A stretch of DNA of 64,000 bases from Hyphomicrobiales bacterium (GCA_900471515.1 UCFC01000004.1:202855-266854); one strand, 5' to 3'; positions 51,994 to 61,413 are shown, numbered from the stretch's first letter. Notes: generated from the letters alone by a model not told the origin. Made by a program: numbers and translations.

Positions 51994-54456
51994 GTGACCC
52001 ACCAATCGACTATTTCCAGCATCGACCTGTCCGGCTCCTGGCAACTTTCTTCAAGCGACGGTGAAATCAGGAGCGCGATCACGCTTCCGGGCGACGTGCA
52101 TACGGCGCTCGCCAGGGCCAATCTCATTCCCGATCCCTATTTCGGGCGCAATGAGGAAGTGGTGCAGTGGGTGGCGCATCGTGACTGGGTGATCGAGCGC
52201 AGTTTCAATCTGCCGGAAGCGGAGGGGGACTGGTATCTCGATATCGACTATCTCGATACGATTGCCGAAATCCATGTGAACGACCGTCTGGCGCTCTCGG
52301 CCGACAACGCGTTCCGCCGCTACCGGCCGGATGTGTCGAACCTGCTGAAGGCGGGCGAAAACAAAATCCGCATCGTGCTGCATTCGAGCATTGCCGAAGG
52401 TGCCGCGCGGCAGAAGAAGCAGCCCTTCTACATTCCCTACCATCCCGGCAACTCGCCGATCCCCGACGGCAACATGCTGCGCAAGCCGCAGTGCCATTTC
52501 GGCTGGGACTGGAATATCGCCATTGCGCCGCTTGGCCTTTACGGCACGATCGCGCTGAAGAAACTGGAGACGGCGCGCATCGAGCATGTGCTGACGCGCC
52601 AGACGCATAATGCCGACGGCTCGGTGGAGCTGCAGGTCACGGCGACGCTCTTTGCCAAGGACCCCGGCATCGCCCAGCTGCATTTCGATCTGGACGGCGA
52701 GCGGGTGCGGCTCGATGTCGGCGTCAATGCCGGCGAAACCAATGTCAACCATGTCTTCGAGATCGGCAATCCGCGCCTGTGGTGGCCGTCCGGCAGCGGC
52801 GAGCAGGCGCTCTATGCGCTCACCGTCGAGCTTGGCGCGGAGAGCGTGACGAAGCAGATCGGCCTGCGCACGATCGAGCTGTTGACCACGCCCGACGAAG
52901 CCGGCAGCCGCTTCGCCTTCAAGGTCAACGGGCGGGAAATCTTCTGCCGCGGCGCCAACTGGATTCCGGCCGATGCGCTCTTCTCGCTCTCCTCGCCGGA
53001 GAAGACCGAGGACCTGCTGGCCTCGGCCAAGGCCGCCAACATGAACATGATCCGCGTCTGGGGCGGCGGTTTTTACGAGCACGACTGGTTCTACGATATC
53101 TGCGACCGGCTGGGCCTCATGGTCTGGCAGGACTTCATGTTTGCCTGCAACCTCTATCCCTCGACCGACGACTTCCTCGACAATGTCGCGGCCGAGGTGG
53201 ATTACCAGGTTCGCCGGCTTTCCTCGCATGCCTCGATCGCGCTCTGGTGCGGCGATAACGAGCTCGTCGGCGCGCTCAACTGGTTCGAGGAATCCCGCAA
53301 GGATCGCGACCGCTACATCGTGTCCTACGACCGCCTCAACCGCACGATCGAGCAGGCGGTGAAGAGAGCGATGCCGGGTGCTACCTGGTGGCCGTCGAGC
53401 CCGGCCTCCGGCTATCTCGATTTCGGCGATGCCTGGCATGCCGACGGTTCCGGCGACATGCATTACTGGTCGGTCTGGCACGAGAACAAGTCGTTCGACA
53501 ATTACCGCTCGGTCAGGCCGCGCTTCTGCTCGGAATTCGGCTTCCAGTCCTATACGTCGCTGCCGGTCATCAAGACCTATGCCGACGCCAAGGACATGAA
53601 CGTCGCTTCGCCCGTCATGGAGCTGCACCAGAAGAATGCCGGCGGCAACGAGCGTATTGCCGGCACGATGTTCCGCTACTTCCGCTTCCCGAAGGATTTC
53701 CCGAACTTCGTCTATCTCTCGCAGATCCAGCAGGGCCTGGCGATCAAGACGGCGGTGGAATACTGGCGATCGCTCAAACCCCATTGCATGGGCACGATCT
53801 ACTGGCAGCTCAACGACACCTGGCCGGTCGCCTCCTGGTCGAGCCTCGATTACGGCGGCCGCTGGAAGGCGATGCACTATCTCGTCAAGCGCTTCTTCCA
53901 GCCGGTGGCGGTCGCCGCCATTCCGTCCGAGGACGGCAAGTCGATCCGCTTCTCGCTGGTCAACGATACGCTTGCCGATGTCAGCGTCGATCTTTCGATC
54001 TCGATCCTGACCATGAAGGGCGAGCGCCGGCACCTGAAGAACGTGCAGGCCATGTGCGGGCCGGATGCGGCCTGCACCGCCGCAACGCTCGACATGTCCG
54101 AGATCCCCGCCGGCACGCTGCTTGCCTGGCATTTCACGGCGTCGAACGGCATGGGCGGCGAGGGGCATTATGTCCACGGCACCTACAAGGCGCTGGAACT
54201 GGAGCCTGCCGGCCTGACCGTGACGCACGAATATGTCGAGGCGAACGGCTCGGTCGACATCAACGTCACCGCCAGGGGACTGGCGCTCTTCGTGATGATC
54301 GAGACCGACACGGACGGCAAATATTCCGACAACGCCTTCGACCTGGCGGCCGGCGAAAGCCGCCGCATCACCTTTACCCCGGCCAAGCCGCTCGAAAAGG
54401 GCAAGCTGCCGGAATTCCGCTTCTACGACCTGCATTCCTGCCAGTCGGCAGATTGA
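51994..54456 (+). CDS. Glycoside hydrolase family 2 beta-mannosidase
   Basis: An 820-residue intracellular exo-hydrolase. The GH2 order is a sugar-binding domain (SGSWQLSSSDGE...), an immunoglobulin-like domain and a TIM barrel. The acid/base is Glu423 in WCGDNELVG and the nucleophile Glu514 in CSEFGFQSY. The N-terminal WVAHRDWVIERSF and the barrel start MNMIRVWGGGFYEHDWFYD are characteristic of beta-mannosidases. There is no signal peptide. GTG 51994 follows GGAAGCG. The operon suggests that imported mannose-containing oligosaccharides are cut from the non-reducing end. Confidence 0.92.
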   Translation: MTHQSTISSIDLSGSWQLSSSDGEIRSAITLPGDVHTALARANLIPDPYFGRNEEVVQWVAHRDWVIERSFNLPEAEGDWYLDIDYLDTIAEIHVNDRLALSADNAFRRYRPDVSNLLKAGENKIRIVLHSSIAEGAARQKKQPFYIPYHPGNSPIPDGNMLRKPQCHFGWDWNIAIAPLGLYGTIALKKLETARIEHVLTRQTHNADGSVELQVTATLFAKDPGIAQLHFDLDGERVRLDVGVNAGETNVNHVFEIGNPRLWWPSGSGEQALYALTVELGAESVTKQIGLRTIELLTTPDEAGSRFAFKVNGREIFCRGANWIPADALFSLSSPEKTEDLLASAKAANMNMIRVWGGGFYEHDWFYDICDRLGLMVWQDFMFACNLYPSTDDFLDNVAAEVDYQVRRLSSHASIALWCGDNELVGALNWFEESRKDRDRYIVSYDRLNRTIEQAVKRAMPGATWWPSSPASGYLDFGDAWHADGSGDMHYWSVWHENKSFDNYRSVRPRFCSEFGFQSYTSLPVIKTYADAKDMNVASPVMELHQKNAGGNERIAGTMFRYFRFPKDFPNFVYLSQIQQGLAIKTAVEYWRSLKPHCMGTIYWQLNDTWPVASWSSLDYGGRWKAMHYLVKRFFQPVAVAAIPSEDGKSIRFSLVNDTLADVSVDLSISILTMKGERRHLKNVQAMCGPDAACTAATLDMSEIPAGTLLAWHFTASNGMGGEGHYVHGTYKALELEPAGLTVTHEYVEANGSVDINVTARGLALFVMIETDTDGKYSDNAFDLAAGESRRITFTPAKPLEKGKLPEFRFYDLHSCQSAD

Positions 54457-54495
54457 TCTTACGTGAGAACGGGCACGCGGCCCGAGGAGGATGAC

Positions 54496-55260
54496 ATGAC
54501 CAAGCTCAGCTACCAGCTCTATAGCGCCCGCAATTTCCCGCCGCTTTCGGCGATTTTCGAAAAGCTCGGCAAGGCCGGCTACGGCGAAGTCGAAGGCTTC
54601 GGCGGCATCTATGCCGAACTCGACGAGGCGGGCCTGAAGAGCCTGCGCGCCGATCTCGACAAGAACGGGCTGGTGATGACGACCGGCCATTTCAGCCCGG
54701 ATTTCCTCGACGGCGAGGTGGAGAAGTCGCTCAGGATCGCCAAGATCCTCGGCATGGATTCGATCTATGCGCCGCACCTGATGCCCGACCAGCGCCCGAA
54801 GGATGCCGCCGGCTGGCTGGCTTTCGGCAAGCGCCTGCAGGAAATGAGCAAGCCCTACAAGGATGCGGGCTATGAATTCGGCTGGCACAACCATGACTTC
54901 GAATTCGCAAAGCTTTCGGACGGCTCGCTGCCGATCGAGCGCATTTTCGAAGGCGCGCCCGATATTTCCTGGGAAGCCGATATTGCCTGGGTCGTTCGCG
55001 GCGGCGCCGACCCCTATGCCTGGGTCGAGAAGCTTGGAAACCGCATCAGCGCCGTCCACGTCAAGGATATCGCGCCGGCCGGCGAAGCAACCGATGAAGG
55101 CGGCTGGGCCGATGTCGGCCACGGCACGATCGGCTGGGCGAAGCTGCTGCCGGTCGTCAAGGCCAAGACCAAGGCCAGGCATTTCGTCGTCGAGCACGAC
55201 AACCCGAACGATATCGACCGCAACATCACGCGCTCGATCGCTTCCTTCAAGAGCTACTGA
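54496..55260 (+). CDS. Sugar phosphate isomerase/epimerase family protein (TIM barrel)
   Basis: A 254-residue AP-endonuclease-2-like TIM barrel, the sugar isomerase/epimerase group. Metal-binding residues are expected in HFSPDFLDG, GWHNHDFEF, HVKDIAPAG and VEHDNPND. The start at 54496 follows GAGGAGGATGAC. It lies directly before the Gfo/Idh gene, a pairing frequently seen for 3-keto-sugar or inositol-type metabolism. Confidence 0.88.
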   Translation: MTKLSYQLYSARNFPPLSAIFEKLGKAGYGEVEGFGGIYAELDEAGLKSLRADLDKNGLVMTTGHFSPDFLDGEVEKSLRIAKILGMDSIYAPHLMPDQRPKDAAGWLAFGKRLQEMSKPYKDAGYEFGWHNHDFEFAKLSDGSLPIERIFEGAPDISWEADIAWVVRGGADPYAWVEKLGNRISAVHVKDIAPAGEATDEGGWADVGHGTIGWAKLLPVVKAKTKARHFVVEHDNPNDIDRNITRSIASFKSY

Positions 55261-55268
55261 GGCAGACC

Positions 55269-56402
55269 ATGACCAGGGAACTTGGCGTCGGCATCATCGG
55301 ATGCGGCAATATCTCCACCACCTATTTCTCGCTGGCCCCGCTCTTCAAGGGGCTGAAGGTGCTCGCCTGCGCCGATATCAACATGCAGGCGGCAAAGCAG
55401 CGCGCCGAAGAATATGGCGTGAAGGCACAGACGATCGACGAGCTTCTCGCCAATGACGAGATCGACGTCGTCGTCAACCTGACGATCCCGGACGCGCATT
55501 ATCCGGTGTCCAAGGCGGCGCTCGAAGCCGGCAAGCATGTCTATTCGGAAAAGCCGCTGGTGCTCTCGCTGGAGCAGGGCGAAGAGCTTCGCCGCATCGC
55601 CAAGGAAAAGGGCCTCGCCGTCGGCTGCGCGCCCGATACGTTCCTCGGCGGCGCGCACCAGCTCGCCCGCAAGTTCGTCGATGACGGCGGTATCGGCCGC
55701 ATCACTTCGGGCGCCTGCTACGTCATGGGGCCGGGCATGGAAATGTGGCACCCGAACCCGGACTTCTTCTTCCTGCCGGGCGGCGGCCCGATCCTCGACA
55801 TGGGGCCGTATTACATCGCCAACCTGATCAACCTGATCGGGCCGGTCAAGCGCGTCGCCGGCCTGACCTCGATGGCGTCGGAAACCCGCACCATCACCAG
55901 CCAGCCGCGCAACGGCGAGGTCATCCCGGTCAAGACGCCGACGACGATCCAGGCGCTGCTCGAATTCGTCTCGGGCGCGACCGTGACGCTGACGGCGAGC
56001 TGGGATGTGTGGTCGCACCGCCATGCCAATATGGAGCTCTACGGCACGGACGGCTCGCTCTACGTGCCGGACCCGAACTTCTTCGGCGGCGTCGTCGAGG
56101 CGAGCGGCCGCAACAAGGACATCAAGGCGCTGGAAGCCTGGGAGCATCCGTTCGGCAAGTTCAACCAGGACAGCCCGAACGGCCCGCGCGCCAATTACCG
56201 CACGGCCGGCCTTGCCGACATGGCGATGGCGCTGATCGAGGGCCGCGACGCACGCTGCTCGCTCGACCGCACGCTGCACGGCGTCGACATCATGACCTCG
56301 ATCCTGAAGTCGGGTGCGGAAGGCCGGTTCATCGAGCTGACGACCACCTGCACGCAGCCGGCGGCGCTCGGCATCGAAGAGGCGCAGGCGCTGTTGAAGT
56401 AA
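55269..56402 (+). CDS. Gfo/Idh/MocA-family oxidoreductase
   Basis: A 377-residue NAD(P)-dependent sugar oxidoreductase. The Rossmann motif is VGIIGCGNIS at residues 7-16, and the family Lys-Pro is in VYSEKPLVLS. The C-terminal substrate domain contains GGGPILDMGPYYI. The sugar substrate is unknown; candidates are keto-sugars, inositols or 1,5-anhydro sugars. Eight bases follow the isomerase stop. Confidence 0.9.
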   Translation: MTRELGVGIIGCGNISTTYFSLAPLFKGLKVLACADINMQAAKQRAEEYGVKAQTIDELLANDEIDVVVNLTIPDAHYPVSKAALEAGKHVYSEKPLVLSLEQGEELRRIAKEKGLAVGCAPDTFLGGAHQLARKFVDDGGIGRITSGACYVMGPGMEMWHPNPDFFFLPGGGPILDMGPYYIANLINLIGPVKRVAGLTSMASETRTITSQPRNGEVIPVKTPTTIQALLEFVSGATVTLTASWDVWSHRHANMELYGTDGSLYVPDPNFFGGVVEASGRNKDIKALEAWEHPFGKFNQDSPNGPRANYRTAGLADMAMALIEGRDARCSLDRTLHGVDIMTSILKSGAEGRFIELTTTCTQPAALGIEEAQALLK

Positions 56403-56454
56403 GGCGAGGGGGCGCCGTGCGCTTGTCGTGCGGCGCGCTTGCTCCTGCGCTTGC

Positions 56455-56526
56455 GTCATCCTCGGCCTTGTGCCGAGGATCTGCCGAGAGCGCAGCAGAG
56501 GCTCGGGACAAGCCCGAGCATGACGG
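56455..56526. repeat. Rhizobial intergenic palindrome pair
   Basis: Arm TCATCCTCGGCCTTGTGCCG faces arm GCTCGGGACAAGCCCGAGCA over a spacer of about 20 bases. It is the same type as 38833-38917. The rest of the 325-base gap (56403-56727) holds no gene or other signal that I can support. Confidence 0.7.
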
Positions 56527-56727
56527 CATCTGCGGGTGTGGCGTGCCTTCGGGCAATGTCAGCATGTGAAGTTGTCGAGAACATCCGCCACGCGCTTGCC
56601 GTATCGGCGTGCTTGATCCAATAGTGCCGTCGCGCCCGGCCTCCCGCATAAGGCGCGACGTTTTCAGCTTTCGCCCGCACCGCGGGATACGAAAGGGAAG
56701 CACTTTTACAGGTTGAGGAGACCTCAG

Positions 56728-57759
56728 ATGAGCTGGCAACCGGCCGAAGACCGTTATTCGAAGATGAAATATAACCGCACGGGCCGTTCCGGCCTGAAGC
56801 TGCCGGCCGTTTCGCTGGGCCTGTGGCACAATTTCGGCGGCGATACCCCGCATGACCGCAAGGTCGACATGTGCCGCACGGCCTTCGATCTCGGCATCAC
56901 CCATTTCGATCTCGCCAACAATTACGGCCCGCCTCCCGGTAGTGCCGAAACGGCCTTCGGCGAAATCCTGCGCACCGATTTTGCCGGCCTGCGCGACGAG
57001 CTGATTATCTCCTCCAAGGCCGGCTACGGCATGTGGCCGGGCCCCTATGGCGAATGGGGCAGCCGCAAATATCTCGTCGCTTCCTGCGACCAGAGCCTTC
57101 AGCGCATGGGCCTCGACTATGTCGATATTTTCTATTCGCACCGTTTCGACCCTGATACGCCGCTGGAAGAGACCTGCGGCGCGCTCGACTATATCGTGCG
57201 CTCCGGCCGCGCGCTCTATGTCGGCATTTCCTCCTATAATTCGCAGCGCACCCGCGAGGCGGCCGCGATCCTGAAGGATCTCGGCACGCCCTGCCTCATC
57301 CACCAGCCGAGCTATTCCATGCTCAACCGCTGGGTCGAGGACGACAAGCTGCTCGATACGCTGGACGAGGTCGGCATGGGTTCGATCGTCTTCTCGCCGC
57401 TCGCCCAGGGCATGCTGACGACGAAATATCTCGGCGGCATTCCTTCCGACAGCCGCGCGGCGCAGAACCATTTCCTCAAGAAGGACTTCATCCGCCCCGC
57501 CATCATCGACAATATCCGCAAGCTCAACGAGATCGCCGAAAAGCGCGGCCAGACGCTGGCGCAGATGGCAATCGCCTGGGTGCTGCGCGGCGGCCGCGTG
57601 ACCTCGGCGCTGATCGGCGCCAGCCGTTCCTCGCAGATCGTCGATTGCGTTGCCGCGCTCGACAATCTCGACTTTTCGGCCGAGGAGCTGAAGGAGATCG
57701 ATGTCTATGCCAAGGAGGCGGATATCAATCTCTGGGCCAAGTCGGCCGAGCTGGAATAG
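56728..57759 (+). CDS. Aldo/keto reductase (YghZ/GPR-like)
   Basis: A 343-residue NADP-dependent (beta/alpha)8 reductase. The catalytic Asp and Tyr are in FDLANNYGPPPGSAE, the Lys in IISSKAGYGM and the His in FYSHRFDPDTP. It begins KYNRTGRSGLKLPAVSLGLW. YghZ-type members reduce L-glyceraldehyde 3-phosphate or methylglyoxal; the function in a sugar locus is inferred to be reduction of an aldose intermediate. GAGGAGACCTCAG precedes ATG 56728. Confidence 0.9.
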   Translation: MSWQPAEDRYSKMKYNRTGRSGLKLPAVSLGLWHNFGGDTPHDRKVDMCRTAFDLGITHFDLANNYGPPPGSAETAFGEILRTDFAGLRDELIISSKAGYGMWPGPYGEWGSRKYLVASCDQSLQRMGLDYVDIFYSHRFDPDTPLEETCGALDYIVRSGRALYVGISSYNSQRTREAAAILKDLGTPCLIHQPSYSMLNRWVEDDKLLDTLDEVGMGSIVFSPLAQGMLTTKYLGGIPSDSRAAQNHFLKKDFIRPAIIDNIRKLNEIAEKRGQTLAQMAIAWVLRGGRVTSALIGASRSSQIVDCVAALDNLDFSAEELKEIDVYAKEADINLWAKSAELE

Positions 57760-57817
57760 GCCAGGCCCAAAAGAAATCTCAATGGGAGATTGGGGCAGCA
57801 CAATCGCCCCAATCTCT

Positions 57818-57952
57818 CCTCATCTCTGTGCTCGTCACAGAGATCCAGCCAGCCCAAGTCCTTGGGCTGAAAAGAGTCTCTTCGCCGCGCAGACGCGCGG
57901 CGGCTGGATTCCTGTGATGATCCCCGGAACAAGCCCGAGGACAGGAATGAGG
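57818..57952. repeat. RIME-like palindromic intergenic element, copy 3 (mosaic)
   Basis: Same plan as copies 1 and 2: CTCTGTG-CTCG-TCACAGAG at the left, AGCCCAAGTCCTTGGGCT and GCCGCGCAGACGCGCGGC inside. At the right outer arm, the loop between TTCCTGTGA and ACAGGAATGA holds TGATCCCCGGAACAAGCCCG, part of the other palindrome type found at 38833 and 56455. So two repeat families are combined in one copy. Confidence 0.75.
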
Positions 57953-58002
57953 GCGTTGTGTTTGACGTACGTACCGCAGTTTATCCTTTGGAGGAGCCGC
58001 CA

Positions 58003-59616
58003 ATGATCCGCAATCCCATTCTGCCCGGTTTCAATCCCGATCCGTCCATCTGCCGCGTCGGCGACGATTATTATATCGCGACCTCCACGTTCGAATGGTA
58101 TCCGGGCGTGCAGATCCACCATTCGCGCGATCTGGTGAACTGGAAGCTGGTGCGCCGGCCGCTGGAGCGCGCCTCGCAGCTCGACATGCGCGGCAATCCC
58201 GACAGCTGCGGCATCTGGGCGCCGTGCCTTTCCTATGCGGACGGGCAGTTCTGGCTCGTCTATACGGACGTCAAGCGTTTCGACGGCAATTTCAAGGATG
58301 CGCATAATTACATCGTCACTTCGCCCACCATCGAGGGCGAATGGTCCGAGCCCGTCTATGTCAATTCCTCCGGCTTCGACCCGTCGCTCTTCCATGACGA
58401 GGACGGGCGCAAATGGTTCATCAACATGCAGTGGAACCACCGCACGGAGAGCTATGGCGGTTCGCCGAAATCGCCCGCCTTCGACGGCATCCTGCTGCAG
58501 GAATGGGACCCGCAGGCCAAGGCGCTGAAGGGGCCGATCCGGAATATCTTTGCCGGCAGCCCGCTCGGCCTCGTGGAAGGTCCGCATCTCTTCAAGAAGA
58601 ACGGCTGGTACTATCTGACGACGGCCGAGGGCGGCACGGGCTACGACCATGCGGTGACGATGGCGCGCTCGCGCACGATCGAGGGCCCTTACGAGCTGCA
58701 TCCGAACCGGCACCTGATTACCTCCAAGGACCATCCGGAAGCGGTGCTGCAGCGGGCAGGGCACGGGCAATATGTGGAGACGCCCGACGGGCAGGTCTAT
58801 CACACCCATCTCTGCGGCCGGCCGCTGCCGCCGAAGCGGCGCTGCACGCTGGGGCGCGAGACCGCGCTGCAGAAATGCGTCTGGCGCGAGGATGGCTGGC
58901 TCTATCTCGAAAACGGCACGACCGTACCCGAAGTCGAGGTGCCGGGTCTTGGTGGCGCGACACGCGCCGAAAAGCCTGTTCGCAGCGAATATGCCTTCGA
59001 CGGCGGCACGCTGCCCGCCGATTTCCAGTGGCTGCGCACGCCGCAGCCGGAGCGCATCTTCAACCTGACCGACCGCCCCGGCCATCTGCGCCTGATCGGC
59101 CGCGAAAGCATCGGCTCCTGGTTCGAGCAGGCGCTTGTCGCCCGCCGGCAGGAGCATCACAGTTTCCGCGCCGAGACGGTGGTGGAGTTCGATCCGGATA
59201 CCTATCAGCAGGTGGCGGGCCTGACGCATTATTACAACCGCCACAAGTTCCATGCCGTGGTCGTCACGCTGCATGAGAAGCTTGGCCGCTGCGTCACGAT
59301 CTTTTCCTGCGACGGCGACTATCCGAACGGGCGCATGACCTTCCCGGCCGGACCGGGCGTGGCGATCCCTGCAGGGGGCCGCGTGCAGCTTTCCATGGAA
59401 ATCCGCGACAACGACCTGCAATTCTTCTGGCAGACGGAAGGCAAGGGCGCCTGGCAGCCGATCGGCCCGGTTCTCGATGCCGGCGTCGTCTCGGACGAGG
59501 GCGGGCGCGGCGAGCATGGCTCGTTTACCGGCGCCTTTGCCGGCATCTTCGCCTTCGATACGTCGGGACGGGCAAAGACGGCCGATTTCGACTGGTTCAG
59601 CTACGAGGAACTGTGA
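58003..59616 (+). CDS. Glycoside hydrolase family 43 (beta-xylosidase/arabinofuranosidase-like)
   Basis: A 537-residue enzyme. The five-bladed propeller carries the catalytic triad as Asp13 (GFNPDPSICRVG), Asp126 (GFDPSLFHDEDG) and Glu192 (GLVEGPHLFKKNG). A C-terminal GH43-associated beta-sandwich (residues 330-537) is present, as in GH43 beta-xylosidases. There is no signal peptide, so it acts on imported oligosaccharides. The start at 58003 follows GGAGGAGCCGCC. It extends the substrate range of the locus beyond mannosides. Confidence 0.92.
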   Translation: MIRNPILPGFNPDPSICRVGDDYYIATSTFEWYPGVQIHHSRDLVNWKLVRRPLERASQLDMRGNPDSCGIWAPCLSYADGQFWLVYTDVKRFDGNFKDAHNYIVTSPTIEGEWSEPVYVNSSGFDPSLFHDEDGRKWFINMQWNHRTESYGGSPKSPAFDGILLQEWDPQAKALKGPIRNIFAGSPLGLVEGPHLFKKNGWYYLTTAEGGTGYDHAVTMARSRTIEGPYELHPNRHLITSKDHPEAVLQRAGHGQYVETPDGQVYHTHLCGRPLPPKRRCTLGRETALQKCVWREDGWLYLENGTTVPEVEVPGLGGATRAEKPVRSEYAFDGGTLPADFQWLRTPQPERIFNLTDRPGHLRLIGRESIGSWFEQALVARRQEHHSFRAETVVEFDPDTYQQVAGLTHYYNRHKFHAVVVTLHEKLGRCVTIFSCDGDYPNGRMTFPAGPGVAIPAGGRVQLSMEIRDNDLQFFWQTEGKGAWQPIGPVLDAGVVSDEGGRGEHGSFTGAFAGIFAFDTSGRAKTADFDWFSYEEL

Positions 59617-59624
59617 GGGCTGGC

Positions 59625-60125
59625 ATGGCCGGAAATATTCGGATCGAGCGCATGACCGAAGAGCATGTCGAGGGCTTTCACCGGGCTCTCGATACGGTGG
59701 CGCGCGAGCGGAAATATCTGACGCTGCTCGAAGCGCCGCCGATCGAGGATACGCGCGGGTTCGCGCTGTCCTCGATGGCCAAGGGCAATGTGCATCTGGT
59801 GGCTCTCGACGGCGGCGAAGTGGTCGGCTGGTGCGATATCCGCCGGCACTTCTTTCCCTCGCAGGCCCATTGCGCCTCGCTCGGCATGGGCCTCGTTCCG
59901 GCCTATCGCGGGCAGGGGATCGGGCGGCGGCTGATCGAGGCGGCGATAACGCAGGCGCGCGCGGCGGGCATGATCCGCATCGAACTCGGCGTGCATGCCG
60001 ACAATGTGCGGGCGACCCGGCTCTACGAGCGGGTGGGGTTCGTGCACGAAGGGGTGAGCCGCGACGCGTTCTGCGTGGATGGGACCTATATGGACGTGAT
60101 AAACATGGCGATGGTTTCGCGGTGA
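59625..60125 (+). CDS. GNAT acetyltransferase
   Basis: A 166-residue GCN5-related acetyltransferase with the acetyl-CoA loop VPAYRGQGIGRRLIEAAI and the end motif NVRATRLYERVGFVHEG. It is of a class that acetylates amino acids, peptides or antibiotics; none can be chosen. Nine bases separate it from the GH43 gene; GAGGG before ATG 59625 sets the start. A repeat-type hairpin follows. Confidence 0.82.
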   Translation: MAGNIRIERMTEEHVEGFHRALDTVARERKYLTLLEAPPIEDTRGFALSSMAKGNVHLVALDGGEVVGWCDIRRHFFPSQAHCASLGMGLVPAYRGQGIGRRLIEAAITQARAAGMIRIELGVHADNVRATRLYERVGFVHEGVSRDAFCVDGTYMDVINMAMVSR

Positions 60126-60131
60126 TTTCTC

Positions 60132-60152
60132 CTTCTCCCCGGCGGGGAGAAG
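60132..60152. repeat. Short hairpin repeat, also a possible terminator
   Basis: CTTCTCCCC-GGC-GGGGAGAAG, a perfect hairpin six bases after the GNAT stop. The same core starts the 17742-17933 insertion in cobN (CTTCGCCCC-AGC-GGGGAGAAG). No U tract follows. Confidence 0.65.
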
Positions 60153-60346
60153 GGGGCGTGCCCGCCCGATTACGCAGACGTGATCACCTGGCGGCATGAT
60201 CTTGCCATCGTCCGTTATGCTGAAATTAGAATATTAGGAATTGCGCATAAGTGTCCGATTCCATTACAAATCTTTAATTTTATTTTCAGAATTCGTTCAT
60301 TTTCGAAGACGTAGTTTCGGGGCGTGTTCAACACGAGGAAGCCCCC

Positions 60347-60679
60347 ATGAAAAAGATTTTTGCAGCTCTTCTTTCCGCCTCTTTCCTGCTCTCGCCGATC
60401 GTCGCATCCGAAGCGAGCGCGGCTGATCATCGCCGTCCGCCTGTCGTGGTCGAGAAGAAGGTCGTCGTCCAGAAGAAGGTCGTCGTGCGTCCGCACTGGT
60501 CCAGAGGCTACCGCATGTCGGCTGCCGAGCGTCATCGCTACGCCGAGGTGCGCGACTACCGCCGCTACCGCCTGGCACCGCCGCCGCGCGGCTATCACTG
60601 GGTGAAGGCCGATAACGACTATCTTCTCGTCGGCATCGCCACCGGCGTGATTTCCAGCATCATCGCCGCCAATCGCTGA
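60347..60679 (+). CDS. Small exported RcnB-like basic protein
   Basis: A 110-residue protein with a signal peptide (KKIFAALLSASFLLSPIVAS-EASAAD). The mature part is Val/Lys/Arg/Tyr-rich (VVVEKKVVVQKKVVVRP) and ends with RGYHWVKADNDYLLVGIATG, matching the RcnB-like/YXWV group of nickel/cobalt homeostasis proteins and related small periplasmic proteins. Function is not certain. Confidence 0.75.
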   Translation: MKKIFAALLSASFLLSPIVASEASAADHRRPPVVVEKKVVVQKKVVVRPHWSRGYRMSAAERHRYAEVRDYRRYRLAPPPRGYHWVKADNDYLLVGIATGVISSIIAANR

Positions 60680-60738
60680 TTTTGCGCGATCGGCCAGGAA
60701 GGGGCGGCTTCGGTCGCCCTTTTGTTTTGCTTCTGCCG

Positions 60739-61413
60739 TCAGGCGAGGGGGCCGCCGGGGCGGCGGATCACGCCGTTCTCGGTGACGACGGCATCCATCG
60801 GGATATCGTGCGGCTGCGGCTTGATCGTGCGGATCTGCTGCTGCGCAAATCCGATGCCGATTGCAAGCGGCCTGGGGGAGAGGGCCGCCAGCGTGCGGTC
60901 GAAATAACCGCCGCCGACGCCGAGGCGGTAGCAGCCGCGGTCGTAGCCGATGACGGGGGCGATGACGATATCGGGCTGCCGCTGCCGGCCGCCGGCGGGG
61001 ATGAGAATGCCGAGCACGCCGCGCGTCAGCGCAGCCCCCGGCGTCCAGGTCCGGAATTCGAGCGGGCCTGCCTTTTGCGCCACGACCGGCAGCAGGCAGG
61101 TGGCGCCCTCGGCGGCAATGTCCGCCAGCCAGCCGCGCAGGTCCGGCTCGCCCTGAAAGGGCCAATAGGCGCTGATGCATTTTCCCGTGACGAGAGGACC
61201 AAGAAGCTCGCGCAGATGCGACGCGATCAGCGCCGTCCTGCGCTCGCGCTCGGCCGCGCCGATCGCCTTGCGCGCCTCGACCAGCCGTTTGCGCTCGCGC
61301 CCGCGCCATTCCCGCACGGCCTCCCACGGCTCGTCCAGCCCCATATAGGCGGGATCGACCTCGTGCATCAGGCATGCCGGTGAGGCATAGTCGTCTGGTT
61401 CGTCTTTCTGCAT
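60739..61413 (-). CDS. 5-Formyltetrahydrofolate cyclo-ligase
   Basis: A 224-residue enzyme (MTHFS, YgfA family) that converts 5-formyl-THF to 5,10-methenyl-THF with ATP. The C-terminal signature GYDRGCYRLGVGGGYFDR and the N-terminal basic helix REWRGRERKRLVEARKAIG are diagnostic. The first 35 residues look like an extension; Met codons at 61365 and nearby are alternatives. It lies divergent from the LysR gene at 61531. Confidence 0.92.
   Translation of the reverse strand: MQKDEPDDYASPACLMHEVDPAYMGLDEPWEAVREWRGRERKRLVEARKAIGAAERERRTALIASHLRELLGPLVTGKCISAYWPFQGEPDLRGWLADIAAEGATCLLPVVAQKAGPLEFRTWTPGAALTRGVLGILIPAGGRQRQPDIVIAPVIGYDRGCYRLGVGGGYFDRTLAALSPRPLAIGIGFAQQQIRTIKPQPHDIPMDAVVTENGVIRRPGGPLA

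Noticed and set aside
52051..55197. A 1048-codon minus-strand frame opposite the GH2 and isomerase genes
   Set aside because: It spans two real genes and their boundary, without any family signature.
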